Made by a program: the position numbers and the translations under genes. Below, one piece after another: positions 1 through 11,800 of a stretch of 64,000 bases of DNA (the first letter of the stretch is position 1; each line of letters begins with the position of its first letter). The stretch is taken from NCBI GenBank assembly GCA_036874045.1, contig JAZBRI010000004.1, positions 3,720,001 to 3,784,000 of the forward strand, read 5' to 3'. Origin of the DNA: Cymodocea nodosa (taxonomy: Eukaryota; Streptophyta; Magnoliopsida; Alismatales; Cymodoceaceae). Under the pieces are notes generated by a model that worked only from the letters and a program-made list of their open reading frames with translations, did no database searches and was not told the origin of the DNA.

Positions 1-58
1 CAATGTGGGACTAAACCCACAACACACATACAATTCTAATACATTATTTACTCTAACA
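1..58 (-). repeat. Partial LTR of the non-autonomous element family X
   Basis: These first bases match the terminal part of the LTRs at about 640-691 and 6,460-6,522: an 'aatgtgggactaaacc' core and a 'ctctaaca' end. The bases after 58 do not match the internal sequence that follows a 3' LTR in this family. This is therefore probably the 5' LTR (element on the minus strand) of another copy that lies mostly to the left of the window. Confidence 0.5.
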
Positions 59-461
59 AAGATAATCAAAACACATGCTTGGCATTAATTGATCCAACAA
101 TGATATTTACTCTAGGGATATTGGCCCCCTTTCTATACTATTAACCCTTGTCCTAAGATATTGAGCTCATTGTATAAAGATATAGGATACTGATCTTGAA
201 GAAACATTGACCCACCTTGAGAGGGGATGGTATTGATTAGTCAAAGTTGATGTTGTGGCACGAAATAAGTTCACCAATTTGAATCTATAGTCTATTGATT
301 AACAAATGGAATATCGAGACCCTCAGTAGTCTAAAACTTTAAATTGAATTGAATAATTGAAACAAGAAATAAGAGTGACTTAATAGTCCACTAAGGGCTA
401 CTTGTGCTATATAGTGGGTGGTCCTAAGGGATAACCATTAAATGACAATGATCCAATTGAA
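59..461. other. Unassigned sequence, no gene seen
   Basis: About 400 bp of AT-rich sequence between two copies of family X. I see no exon of the Ca2+-ATPase gene and no recognisable transposon domain. It is probably intronic, because the next Ca2+-ATPase exon has not yet been reached. Confidence 0.4.
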
Positions 462-1017
462 TGTGTGGGAACAAAGGAATAGGTAAAAGTAAAATAATTT
501 CATTAGCAAACATAAGACTTATATATATATAAAGGCTAAATAATGGTGGCAAATACAACTTAAGCAATGTAAAACTAAATCATTTTGTGGGCTCCTAACT
601 GTCCAATGTAATATTGGGTTAAGTGAAAAAATATATATAGAAATAAATCCACATATAACACATTAACGTAACACATTAACACACTCTAACACTTTACCTC
701 AAATTGAAGCATCGAACTTGCAACAAACTTAATAGCAACTTAACAAACTTAAACATAACAAATGCTGCTAGAAGAATATTAAATATCATTACACCATTAG
801 TGGCAACAAGTAATGGTAACTGTATCAAAAGTAGCAATAACTAGTAGTAGTAAAAATAGCAACAAAGAGCAATAATGGTTACCATAACAAAAGTAGCAAT
901 AAAAGACAGTAGTAAGTACTGTAGCAGAAATAGCAGCAATAAAAATAATCTAATTCTAAAACAACTATATCTCAAATAATAGTAGAGTAACAATCAGATG
1001 ATACAATCCAAGGTAAT

Positions 1018-1152
1018 AGTTGAATCCCCAATTTCCCTTTGATTCAATCAATCTAAAGTTACATGGATTCTACATACATATATAGGTGTATGGACCATTT
1101 TAACAAGAGACTGATCCAAAAGTATATTATACAAATTACATATTACTTTACA
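1018..1152 (-). repeat. 3' LTR of copia element A
   Basis: The 135-bp direct repeat partner of 5,513-5,647. On the element strand it begins TGTAAAG and ends CAACT. Confidence 0.9.
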
Positions 1153-4100
1153 CTTTCCCTCAAGTTGAAGCATATATATCAAGCATGTCTAATTTATTAC
1201 AAAGGACATCAAAATTTCCATCTCTAAGACCTTTGGTGAAGACATTTGCAAATTAATCTTCTGAATAAGTGAAAGGAGTTGAGATGACCTTCTTCAATAC
1301 ATTATCTCTAATAAAGTAACAATCAATTTCAATGTATTTTGTCCTCTTATGGAATGTAGGATTGCTAGCAATGTAAATAGTGACTTGATTGTTGCAATAC
1401 ATAGGCATGGGAGTGCAAACTTCTACTCCTAATTCATGAAGTAAGGTCTTTAGTCAAATCATCTCAGAAGTAACTTGAGACATAGTTCGATATTTTGCCT
1501 CTACGCTTGACTTTGACACAACATTTTACTTCTTACTACATTAGGTCACAAGGTTTCCTCTCAAATAGGTGCAATAGCCTAAGGTAGATTTTGTCAAGAT
1601 TATCTCCTACATATACCTTATATTTGATTATTAATAGACAACTCTTGGTGAATGCATGAATTGACTTAGGAGGTTTACAATGAATGTAATATTTGGTCTT
1701 GATTGTCTCTGGTTTACATCCTTCAAGATCAATTTCTTTCAACATATCTAGCACATATTTCCACTGTGATAGAGATAGTTGCCCATTTGAATGGTTAAAC
1801 TCAACTCCTAAGAAGTTTCGAGGAGTGCCCAAATCCTTTGTGGCAAAATACTTATTCAAGAATCTTTTTGTATCATCAATGTCTTGTTGATCATCACTAT
1901 GAGTAGCATATTATCAACATAAACTACAAGAATAACAGTGTCTCAAAAAGTCTTCTTAATAAATATAGAATGATCAACTCAACAACTTTCAAATTCATCA
2001 CTCCACATAATGTTGTTGAACTTGTCAAACCAAGCCTTAGGGCATTGTTTAAGACCATAGAGTATTTTGTTCAACCTACATACACATGACTCCCCCTAAG
2101 TAGCATAACCAAAAGGTTACTCCATAAATACTTGTTCTTCTAGATCTTCATATAAGAATGCATTCGTGATATCAAGCTATCAAAATGACCAAGAGTGACT
2201 AACAACAAGAGATACGAGAACACAGATAGAGTCAAGTCGAGCAACTAAAGAGAAGGTTTCTGAGTAGTCAATCCTAAATTCTTGGGAGAATCTACGAGCC
2301 ACCAAAAGAGCTTTGTATCAGTCAATGGAGCCATTAGATCGACGTTTGATGGTAAATACCCTCGATAGGAGACCACATTGACATCATCAAGACAAGAGAG
2401 CAAATCCCAAGTGCTACAAGAAAGGAGTGCCTCCATCTTCTCATCCATAACTATCTTCTAATGAGGCATTTAAAGAGTCTAATGATGATCCTTGAGAATT
2501 GACTTTGCAAATAGGGATAAGGTAAAGCTTCAAAAGGTGGAATCAAGGTTAACATGGGAAAAGACATCAAATAAGGGATGTTAGGTGCAAATGTAGGTGC
2601 CCTTACAATGGGCAATGGGACGATCATCATGAGAAGTGATGGGGTGGACGTTAGAGCTAGAGTCAAAAGATGGAGGTAGGATAGCTAAAGCATGTCGCGA
2701 TAGTCAAGTGTAAACTTGTAAGGAAAGAGCAGGGGTAACATGTAGTACTAGAGAATCCTCTAACACAACACTTAGTCACTACAAGTGGGAAAAATGTCAA
2801 GGACAAAAGTGTTAAAACCTTCACTAGAAGGGAGACCTATATTAAGAAAATAAGCTTGGGATTCAAAGAATGTAACATCTATGGAGGTATAGTATTTACA
2901 ACTAGGGGGATGGTAGAGGTGGTACCCTTTTAAAAGTGAAGGTACCAAACAAATAGATACTTTAGAATACAATGGGAGAGTTTGTCAAGACCAAGAGAAA
3001 GATCTTGAACAAACACAACACACCTAAAAACTTTGGGAGGTAAGAAAAATAATTCTCATCCAAAGAGAGACAACTAAAGAGGACATCACCACCTAAAGGA
3101 GAAGAGGGCATCCTATTGATGAGGTAGACAACAATAAGAATGACATTAGACCAAAGGTGTTTGGGAACGTAAACACATAGCATGAGAGTGTGAATGACAT
3201 CAAGGATGTAACAATGTTTTGCTCTGCAACCCCATTCTATGCAGAAATATGGGAACACATGGTCTAATGTATAATGTCATAGGAGGAGCAAATAACCTAA
3301 AAATTAGACTACACAAATTCCAAAGTATTATCAATTTGGGACAAACACCAAATTAATTTTTAATTTCACCTAAAAAGGTTTGAAAAACATCAATAATAGT
3401 ACAATGATTTTTAAGAAGATACACTCAAGAAATACGAGAATAGTCATCGACAAATATAATGTAATAGTAATGACCACCAACAAATCCAACATGACTAAGA
3501 CTTCAAATATCATAATGAAGTAAATCAAATAAATTTGAGGTTGACAACAGACTTAACCGCTTACGAGGAGCACAAGTGTGCTTCCCAAGCTGACACAACT
3601 TACACTAAAAGGGTGACATAGAAATCCATAGAAGGGTCTGACGAAGCTTTTCCTATGAGAGGTGACCTAAGTGGTAATGCTAAGGATAGAGGATTATATG
3701 TTCGTCATGCATGTAACTAGAACTTGAGGAATGTGATCACAAACCAAAATGTAAACGTCATTGCTGCGCTTACGCCTTAAACCAATCCTTCAACCCGTTT
3801 GCAAGTTCTAAAAGATGCAATGAAAAAGGAAAAATGTTATAGAACAAGATAATTATTTAATAATAACACTAATAGACAAAAGGTTAAAAGATAAATTAGG
3901 AACATAAAGGACATTGTGTAACCATATCTGAGAGAAGGCTTAGACCTCTCTTTTACCAGACATAAGGTAAGAATGGTCATCAACAATGGTAACAATGAAT
4001 TAGTCAGGGAGATGGGATAATCAATCAAAAAGGGGTGGCATACCTGATATGTGAGAGGAGGCTCTAAAGTCAATTACCAAAGGATCACCACCAGAGGCAA

Positions 4101-5512
4101 CGAGAGTTGTGCTAATATTAGTACCTAAGTGAGAAGATAAGGCATGGGCACTTATGGTACTAGAATCTGATCTCTATGATCGAAGAAGACGCTCATAATC
4201 CATATGTAAAATGGTAACCATAGGTCCTCTTAAGTCATCACCAATAGCAAGAACAGTAGACTCAGTACTAACATTAGCCATCATTGGAGATTTCTCCCAC
4301 TTGTCATAACATTACTCAAATCTGTGACTAAATCTGTCATACCATTGACACTTTAGACATTGTCTGTCACCTCTACGTCTTGAGCAACCCTTTCCCCTAC
4401 TTCCTAAAGCTACAAGAGTAGATTGTTGAGTAGCAAAATTATCAGATTATGGTGTAGAGATGCACAGGGCTTGTGAGAAGGTCTCTTATACATCAAGCAT
4501 GGATGCAACATCAAGAACATAACTACGGATCTATGAAGCAACCTCTAGGTTGACACTATCCAAATAATTGGCCACAACAAGTTCCTTGTGGTACCATCAA
4601 AAAGTGGTCAAGTCTGTAGTTGGTGGCTAATAATAATTGAGTTCATTAAGTAAATTACAAAAGACACTGTAATGCTCTTGACATGTCTTGTCTCCTTGCT
4701 TCAAACTAGAAATTTGCTCATATACTTGGAAAGCCTTTGAGATGTTCTTGTTGTGACCATAGGATTTCCTAAGATTGTCCTAAATTCACTTGGTAAAGCG
4801 TAACATAGCAACTCCATGTGCAATGGTTGGCTCCATATTAGAAAACATCCAAGATACAATAACAATATCATTGGCCTTCCAATCCTTATATGTATCATCT
4901 TTGACATCTAGTGGTAGGTTGTATAAATGGTCTTCTCTACAATAACCATTGAGAATGGTCTCAAAACTTTAAGCCCATAAAAGATAATTAAGTCCATTGA
5001 GTTTTCCTATAATTTCAAGAAAGTTTTTATTGAATAAATCTCATGAAGTCATTGTTGGAGGATAATCTTAGTAGGACAATGAACTCAAGTGTAATGGAAG
5101 CAGCCTTCTAGGAGATAGGTGGATGGAACCTAGCGGAGGACAGGCACACACCATTATGGGAGTCCATGTCTTCACAATCAAGAAACGCTGCAACATTGGC
5201 AAGCAATCCGAACAAGTCGTCACTGTCATGGATGGTAATCATGGTAGGAAGCGAGCGATCAAAGTTGACAGACAAACACTGCTCGTAAGATATTACTTGG
5301 GAATGGAAGTGAGACATACAAGCTTCACTAGCAGTAGCTCATGGGAATTCCATAAATAGATGAGTGTGCGGCTTTACTATCAAGAACATGATAGACGAGC
5401 TTGCAAATAGACATAATAGATGAGCTCACAGATAGTGTGACAAACGAGATTGCAGACAATGCAACGGATGTTAAGTGTTGGGTGAAGGGAAGAAGGGTCT
5501 ACTCTGATACCA

Positions 5513-5647
5513 AGTTGTATCTCTAATTTTCCTTTGATTTAATCAATCTAAAGTTACATTGATTTTACATATATATACAAGTGTATGGACCATTATAACA
5601 AGAGATTGGTGTAGAGGTATATTGTACAAACTACATATTACTTTACA
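5513..5647 (-). repeat. 5' LTR of copia element A
   Basis: The 135-bp partner of 1,018-1,152. It abuts the primer-binding site with no spacer if the LTR is taken to end in CAACT. The flanking 'ataac' (5,648-5,652) and 'gtaat' (1,013-1,017) are a decayed target duplication. Confidence 0.9.
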
Positions 5648-6522
5648 ATAACAAAACAAATAAATAAATGTGATATATCCTCAAAAAGCAAGTAGATAGA
5701 TGTGATCTACCTTCAAATATTTTTTTTATATGTACTTCCTCCATTTTTTACTTTTTATGCAATTCTTTCATTTTGTTTCTATTCTCTCTCCCCTTTTTCT
5801 TTCTCTTTCTCCCTTTTTTTTTTTCTTTTCTCTCTTTCCTCCATTTTTGTCTCTATTTTTTCTCATTCTCCCTTTTCTTCCTTTTTTTTAATTCTTCACT
5901 TCTCCTCTCCTTACCTAAAAACCCTAATGGTTTACAATGGCAATAGAAAGGTGGGACAATAGCCCTTATCTACTTGTGGAAAGGATTGGTGGCAAACAAA
6001 CACATTGATAGATCTAACACCAATGAATTAGACAATGAAGGTGATGGCATCGATGATCTTGCTTCTAATCTCACATGAGGCAATGTCATAGGCACGTGTA
6101 ACATCCTTCAATGTGCCTAGTAATTCCTTGGTCAACATCATAAAATTATAGCAAAAGGAGACAGAAGCCCAAAAGGAGGATCGGTATTGGAAATAGACTA
6201 ATTGCAAGTTTGGGTAGTGAAGCTAGCAATGGTAGAGACAAACCAATGGTACTGGTAGCAAGAATCTAAGGGAAAATGGCACTTGTGGTTGTAAGGAAGG
6301 TGGTAACTAAGGTTTCCCTCCTCCCTTTTTAGATCTCACAATTTATAGACTCATAAAATCCAAGCTTTGATATCGAGAATAAATGGATAGGTGGAAGTAG
6401 AATAATTTCATTGGCAAGCATAAGGTCTTTATATGTAAAAACTACAAATAAACACAACTTAAGCAATATAAGATTAAATCCATAGATAATACTTAACCTT
6501 AATACACTAATATACTCCAACA

Positions 6523-8246
6523 AAATAAAAATATTAAATTGTATGAACTATTGAATGATTAATTAAAGGGTAAATAGACCTATAAATGGAGCTGGTATAG
6601 TCATATACTTATCCTTCAAGTTTGCAGGTAATATTGTAATTGACAAACATTAACATCAAAAAATTGAATAATGAATACTCAATCATAATTGGCAGTTGTA
6701 TAAGTACCATAATTGGAATAATTAATTATTGGCTTATTGATATATTCAAATGCATCAAATTGAAAATGATTAATGGACATAATGAATGTAATGGATTAAC
6801 TACTGAAATTGAATGAATGGAAAATTGACATGAAAGGTTAATTGATTATCATAGAGATTGCTGAATATGTGATCCATTACATTAATATTGTTTATTATCC
6901 TATGTCTTATTTTCTCCACCAATCTGAGTTTTCTTCAAAAAGTTGGGCTGATGGTGTATTCGCTGTAGGTATAGAACAAATCTAAGAGAAAAGAGACAGA
7001 TCTATACTTGCTAGCACTTTGGATGATACACATCAAAAGTGAATCTTAATGAATGTTGTTTTTAGTTTTTTTAGTTGTACAATTTTATTTCAATGTCAAA
7101 TTTGTACTTGTATATTGATGTACACTTATAATTCATTATATAAATGAGTTGTAACACCACTATGACTCTATTCTTTTATGAAGTTTATTGTTTTATGCTT
7201 CTATATATGATGTAGAGTAAATAGTTTTTTGTAGAAATCATTATACAGAGAGCACATAGAAATCCTCCTCTCTTGCCCATCGTCTCATTCTTTTGTCAAT
7301 CCTCCGTCATGGGGGAGCAATCACATGTGATTTTACCAGGTGACCAAATCCTACTGTTAGAAGTGAGGGTTTGAATCTAAGACAGATCAATACCTAAAAG
7401 TTACAAATACATGAAAACCTGCACGCAAAAACACATTCTTGCAGAACACAAACCCTTCATTTTTCATTTTCTTTTTTCTGGTTTTTCTCTTTCCTCCATG
7501 CAGCCTCTATCTTCTTCCTCCTTTTTACCTTTTTTCCTTCTTAAAATGTCTTTTTCTTTATTTTTTCATCTTTCTTTATCTACCTTCTCTTTTTCCTCTT
7601 TCTTTTGTCCCCCTCACACATATCTTCTTTCTTTCTTTTTTCTTTCTACGACATGGTTTCTTGTCCTTTTTTTTTTCTCACGTCTTCTTCTTCTCCCCTC
7701 TACATGTGTTCTTCTCCTCCCTTTCTACTTACAAGGAAACACATAACAGGAGAAAATACAGTTTTCCCCCCTTTCCATGTCTTGTTCCTCCTCCACTTCC
7801 TTTACCACATAAATGTACCATTATCAATTAAATTGAGAACACAAAGAAATAGAAAATACATAGAAAGCACAAAAAAGACTAGAGAAGGAAGAAACAGATT
7901 TGATCCTAGACAGAGAAAAAATGTTGTCTGCTGTGGCTGCCCATTCAGGCTGACAGCAGTAGTGTAGTGTTGAAAGAGTTATGGTGGAGAGAAAAGTTTT
8001 CAAAATGACATCAGTTTTACTTTGGTTTCAGTCTTTTGATTGAACCATAGGTTCAACCACAGTCAAATTGTTGTTGACGTCAACACAACATCAACATTTT
8101 GTAGACTCAAAAAAAAACCATAAGGCCTTATGCCCAGTTCAATCAATTCAACTGATGATTCAAAGTAGTTATGAAGACCAACAGGTCATTTCCAACACCC
8201 TCCAATTTACCGTATCATTTAGGATGTGATTTCTAAATGGAAAGCA
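6523..8246. other. Repeat-rich non-coding stretch with a pyrimidine tract
   Basis: No exon is seen here. At 7,455-7,800 there is a long C/T-rich tract (purine-rich on the minus strand) like the ones inside family X at 5,715-5,915, 62,470-62,610 and 63,180-63,360. It may be a further degraded relative, but I could not find matching terminal repeats. The overlapping reading frames through the tract encode only Leu/Ser/Phe-rich sequence and are not taken as genes. Confidence 0.4.
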
Positions 8247-8250
8247 GTCA

Positions 8251-8720
8251 TATTGGAAGACAGTTGAAAAGAAGTCATTTTAAAGGTGAGATCGGTAGTT
8301 CATTTACACATTCTTTACTAGCAATGGCCATCCATTTAGCAAGAAGTCTAATAATTGAAAAGACTCCACCAGCCCCGCAATAGCTAATTCCCTGCACCCC
8401 CCCCAGCCCCACCATAGCATATTGGAAGACAGTTGAAAGGAAGTCATTTTAAAGATGAGATCGGTAGTTCATTTACACATTCTTTACTAGCAATGGCCAT
8501 CCATTTAGCAAGAAGTCTAATAATTGAAAAGACTCTGCCAGCCCCACAATAGCATATTGGAAGACAGTTGAAAGGAAGTCATTTTAAAGATGAGATCGGT
8601 AGTTCATTTACACATTCTTTACTAGCAATGGCCATCCATTTAGCAAGAAGTCTAATAATTGAAAAGACTCTGCCAGCCCCACAATAGCTAATTCCCTGCA
8701 CCGCACCCCCCCCCCCCCCC
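8251..8720. repeat. Three-copy tandem repeat, 135-169 bp period, ending in a C run
   Basis: Copies begin at about 8,251, 8,420 and 8,555 with 'tattggaagacagttgaaa' and run nearly unchanged through 'gcaatggccatccatttag'. The first unit carries an extra segment of about 34 bp ('ctaattccctgcacc' plus C-rich sequence) that reappears at the end of the third unit, where it finishes in a 15-base C run (8,706-8,720). The array lies about 160 bp downstream of the third Ca2+-ATPase exon, inside its intron. Confidence 0.9.
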
Positions 8721-8881
8721 AAACCCTTAAGAAAAAAAGAAATTGTGGACTAATACTAATACTTTACACAGCTTGTGAAATCAGTGTGCAGAAAAGTGTG
8801 CCTAGGTAAAAACAAATAACTGCTAAGGTAAAGGCACTAGCCATTGGTGAGAATGTGCACAAAACTCAGAATGTTAACTAC

Positions 8882-11800
8882 CTGGTGCTGCCTTTTCACC
8901 AGCTTCTTTGAAAAGAAATGCTGCCTGAGAAAGATTTAACGTAACCATCAGTGAATAAAACTAAAAATGTATGCCATGGACGCATATTATATAATAAGAT
9001 TTAGTTCATACCCTTATGACTTGAGCATGTGCCCTGATTTTTCTCCGTAACTCATTCTTTTCTTTCTCCCTTTTCAAGTCAAGAGTATATCTAAACCGAC
9101 GAGCTGCATTTAGAACAAGTGCTGCTTGCTGAGGAAAAAAACAAGATACAATAAGTTTCATCCTTAAAGGCATAATGCCTCCAATCAATAAATGAAAAAA
9201 TGCTATATCAATAGTGTGGGCAGTATAAAAAAGCCATCTAGATGACAACATTCAGAAATTTATGCTATCATAATCATGGGTCATGAACAAGTAAAAAGTA
9301 CAGCAAGAAATAGGAAGCATAGAAACAAGGGAATGCTGCAGTCACACTAATGTTGTTGCACATATATATTTTCATTTATGTCTATTGTGTGCTACATCTA
9401 GGTATCTAACCTCTCCTTCCTAGAATTAATTAAATTCCTAACTATTTAATCTTGGTAATTCATCTATCCCTTTTGAAATTTCAGGATATCCCCTCTCTCA
9501 GAGTTTAGATCATTTCTTGAGATTACAAAACTACCAAAACATAGTTCTCCATGTTTTTGATAATTTTGTATAGATCTTTAGTTTTTTTGCTTCAATAAAT
9601 AGTAATTTTTTATTGCATTTCTTTTTTCAATATCTTAAAACAAACAAAAAAACATTTCACCTTTGAAATTCTACACCTAGTTCTCCTTATGGAAACCACC
9701 AGAGCTTTACAGAATCAAATTGTCAATTCATTTCAGGTTTTATCTGTTTCTTCAGCCAGCATGCCTTTCCTTGTTTCAACATTTTTCGACAAGGTGGATC
9801 TTATTAAAAACAATAAGATAGATCCAAAGCTAAAAGTAGACCTATCCAGAAGATAAGAAACCAAATAAATGAAAATTTACTGGAGAAAAAGGGAAAAACT
9901 ACAAGTTAAAAGAGGACACCCAGAAAAATACAATTACTTGTTTTAACATTTTGTCACAAAAAAAAGACAATTTAAATGCTACACCTAGTTCTCTTTCTTA
10001 TAGAACCACCACAGAGTTCTTGACTGACTATATTCTTTGATCTTCCTTTCACTTCTTAATATTATTAGCCAATGAGTTGTATAGCTGTTCTATCCTAGTT
10101 TCTATTACTAAATGATTTTCAATCCATGATAGAAATAGTTGTTGAATGTGCAATTTCTCTGAGTATAGGGTTTGGGAACTTAGTGATTTTCAATCCATGA
10201 TAGAAATGCCCTCTCTTGACTAAGGAGGGAGCATCCAGTTCCTTAGTGATCTTTGGAAAGCAACTTTTTTTTTTTTTTTTGGACAACCATAGAAATGACA
10301 ATTTGAGTACATTGTCCTTTCTTTCTTTTTTTCTTTTTCGTCGAGAACCCACAACTACTACTTCTAGAGAGGGCCCCAAGTGTACATGCAAACCAAGACA
10401 CACAAGGACCTAAGTAAACCAAGACAATACAAAATTGCAGACCTAAATCTAGCTCAAAGTAAAGAGTAACTCAACACAAGGGAAGAAGGAGACAGCAAAA
10501 CATCCAAAGCTAGTATACAAATCCACTAGAGACAATGGCCTTATCCAAATACACTTGTGTGTGAACCTCAAGTGAAAAGGTACAGGAATTCCAAGTAGAG
10601 CATCCAACAAACCTTGAAGACACACTTTAGTTAGGGCATCAGCCACCACATTGGCCTCCCAAGGGAATATATCTTAGGAAAGACACCCACTCCAACCTTG
10701 AACAGAAATTAGTCCAAAGGGTCATATTATGTTCAGTAAACTCATGGTTGGTAATGGAATTATAGAGGTATAGGGAGTCAATCTCCACCTCAAGGTTTGC
10801 CAGATTGAGTCCCAAATTATTGTAGGCACAGAAACCATCATAAAGGACTTACAACAAAGCTATAAGAACATTGGTATGACCATAAAAGTTGTGGAAGGAA
10901 AAAATAGTGGAACCATTTGCATTACAGATCAGTCCACCACCGACAGCCAGTCCATTCCAATTAACTGTCTTGTCCATGTTAAGCTTAAAATTAGAACCTG
11001 TGGGCCTATCCCAAGCACTCTCTTATGATTGTCCTAAATCTAGACCCCAAGGCATAAAGAGGCACATGAATGTGAGACACGTGCAAATACAAGTTACATT
11101 AGGTGATAATCACATTCTGTTGATATGTAATTCAAGAATAATGTAAAAATTATGCACATAAGTGAAAATGCTTCCATGTTCATATGTGTAGACTCTTGTA
11201 TGTTTCAAAAATCAAACTAAATTTTATAAATTATATCTTTTGAGCTTCTGTTATGCTATATGTTTCAACAGGTACAGGTACCTTTATCTAGCAAAATAGA
11301 TGGGAGAAGTTTTTTACATCATTTTTTTTGAAAATGTGTAAATTTTCTTCTTCTATTTTGCAATAGTTGTCATCTCTAGATTATTCAAAACATGACAATT
11401 AAGGTGGTATTAGCACCTCGATAAGGAGACCGACCATCCTCTAGATGAGTTCTAGTCATAGGCAAAGAGTCACAAAAGTAAATCGGCAAGCCAAAAGGAA
11501 TTGACATTTAATAGTATGCTGGTTATCAATTTTGTATGGGTACCATGAAGAATTTCTAGGATGTTTGGTTCACATCATGTGAATACTCAAGGCTTTACAT
11601 GAAAGTATGGTTTGTTCTTTCTCATAAAATTAGTTAGCATGATCCCCGCATTTTAGGGGTGACTATCATTTTATTTTGTGAACTAAAGACTATCATATCT
11701 TCAATCATGGGATGAATCTAAAATTTTCTTTGTTGAGATTTCTTTGGCCAATAAATAGTAAAGACTACTTTTGGAATTTGTCCACTTATTGTTGAGAAAT

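Larger units (their letters stand above)
1018..5647 (-). mobile_element. Ty1/copia element A, near full length, decayed
   Basis: The LTRs are 1,018-1,152 and 5,513-5,647, 135 bp each. The primer-binding site (complement of initiator tRNA-Met, read as 'ctctgatacca' on the plus strand) touches the 5' LTR at 5,502-5,512, and the polypurine tract lies at about 1,153-1,165. On the minus strand the order is gag (about 5,100-4,300), integrase (about 3,700-2,960), reverse transcriptase (about 2,450-1,540) and RNase H (about 1,540-1,160), which is the copia order. Recognisable parts are an integrase C-terminal 'NRMPSSPLGG' block and an RT block 'DLGTPRNFLGVEF'. By eye the LTRs differ at about 19 of 135 sites (14%), so this is the oldest of the four large copies. 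It is broken in many places and is inserted into family X copy 1. Confidence 0.9.
462..6522 (-). mobile_element. Non-autonomous LTR element, family X copy 1, split by a copia insertion
   Basis: Two similar terminal blocks face the same way: about 462-691 on the left, with a local expansion, and about 6,371-6,522 on the right. Both share 'aataatttcatt', 'caacttaagcaat' and a terminal 'ctccaaca' or 'ctctaaca'. Just inside the right block, 'gctttgatatc' resembles a degenerate complement of the initiator tRNA-Met primer site. Inside the left block, 'ctttacctcaaattgaag' is a purine tract on the element strand. The interior has no coding domain. It holds short 'agcaataa'-type repeats (760-1,010) and a long pyrimidine tract (5,715-5,915). 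Without the nested copia element the copy is about 1.4 kb. It is decayed, and its own target duplication is not clear. Confidence 0.62.

Noticed and set aside
7411-7967. Overlapping plus-strand frames rich in Leu, Ser and Phe
   Set aside because: They come from a pyrimidine tract that is open in all frames. The same pattern recurs at 5,702-5,962 and 63,150-63,471 inside family X, so it reflects composition, not coding.
8251-8720. Possible CRISPR-like array
   Set aside because: The units are 135-169 bp tandem copies without unique spacers, in a plant intron; a tandem duplication explains it.
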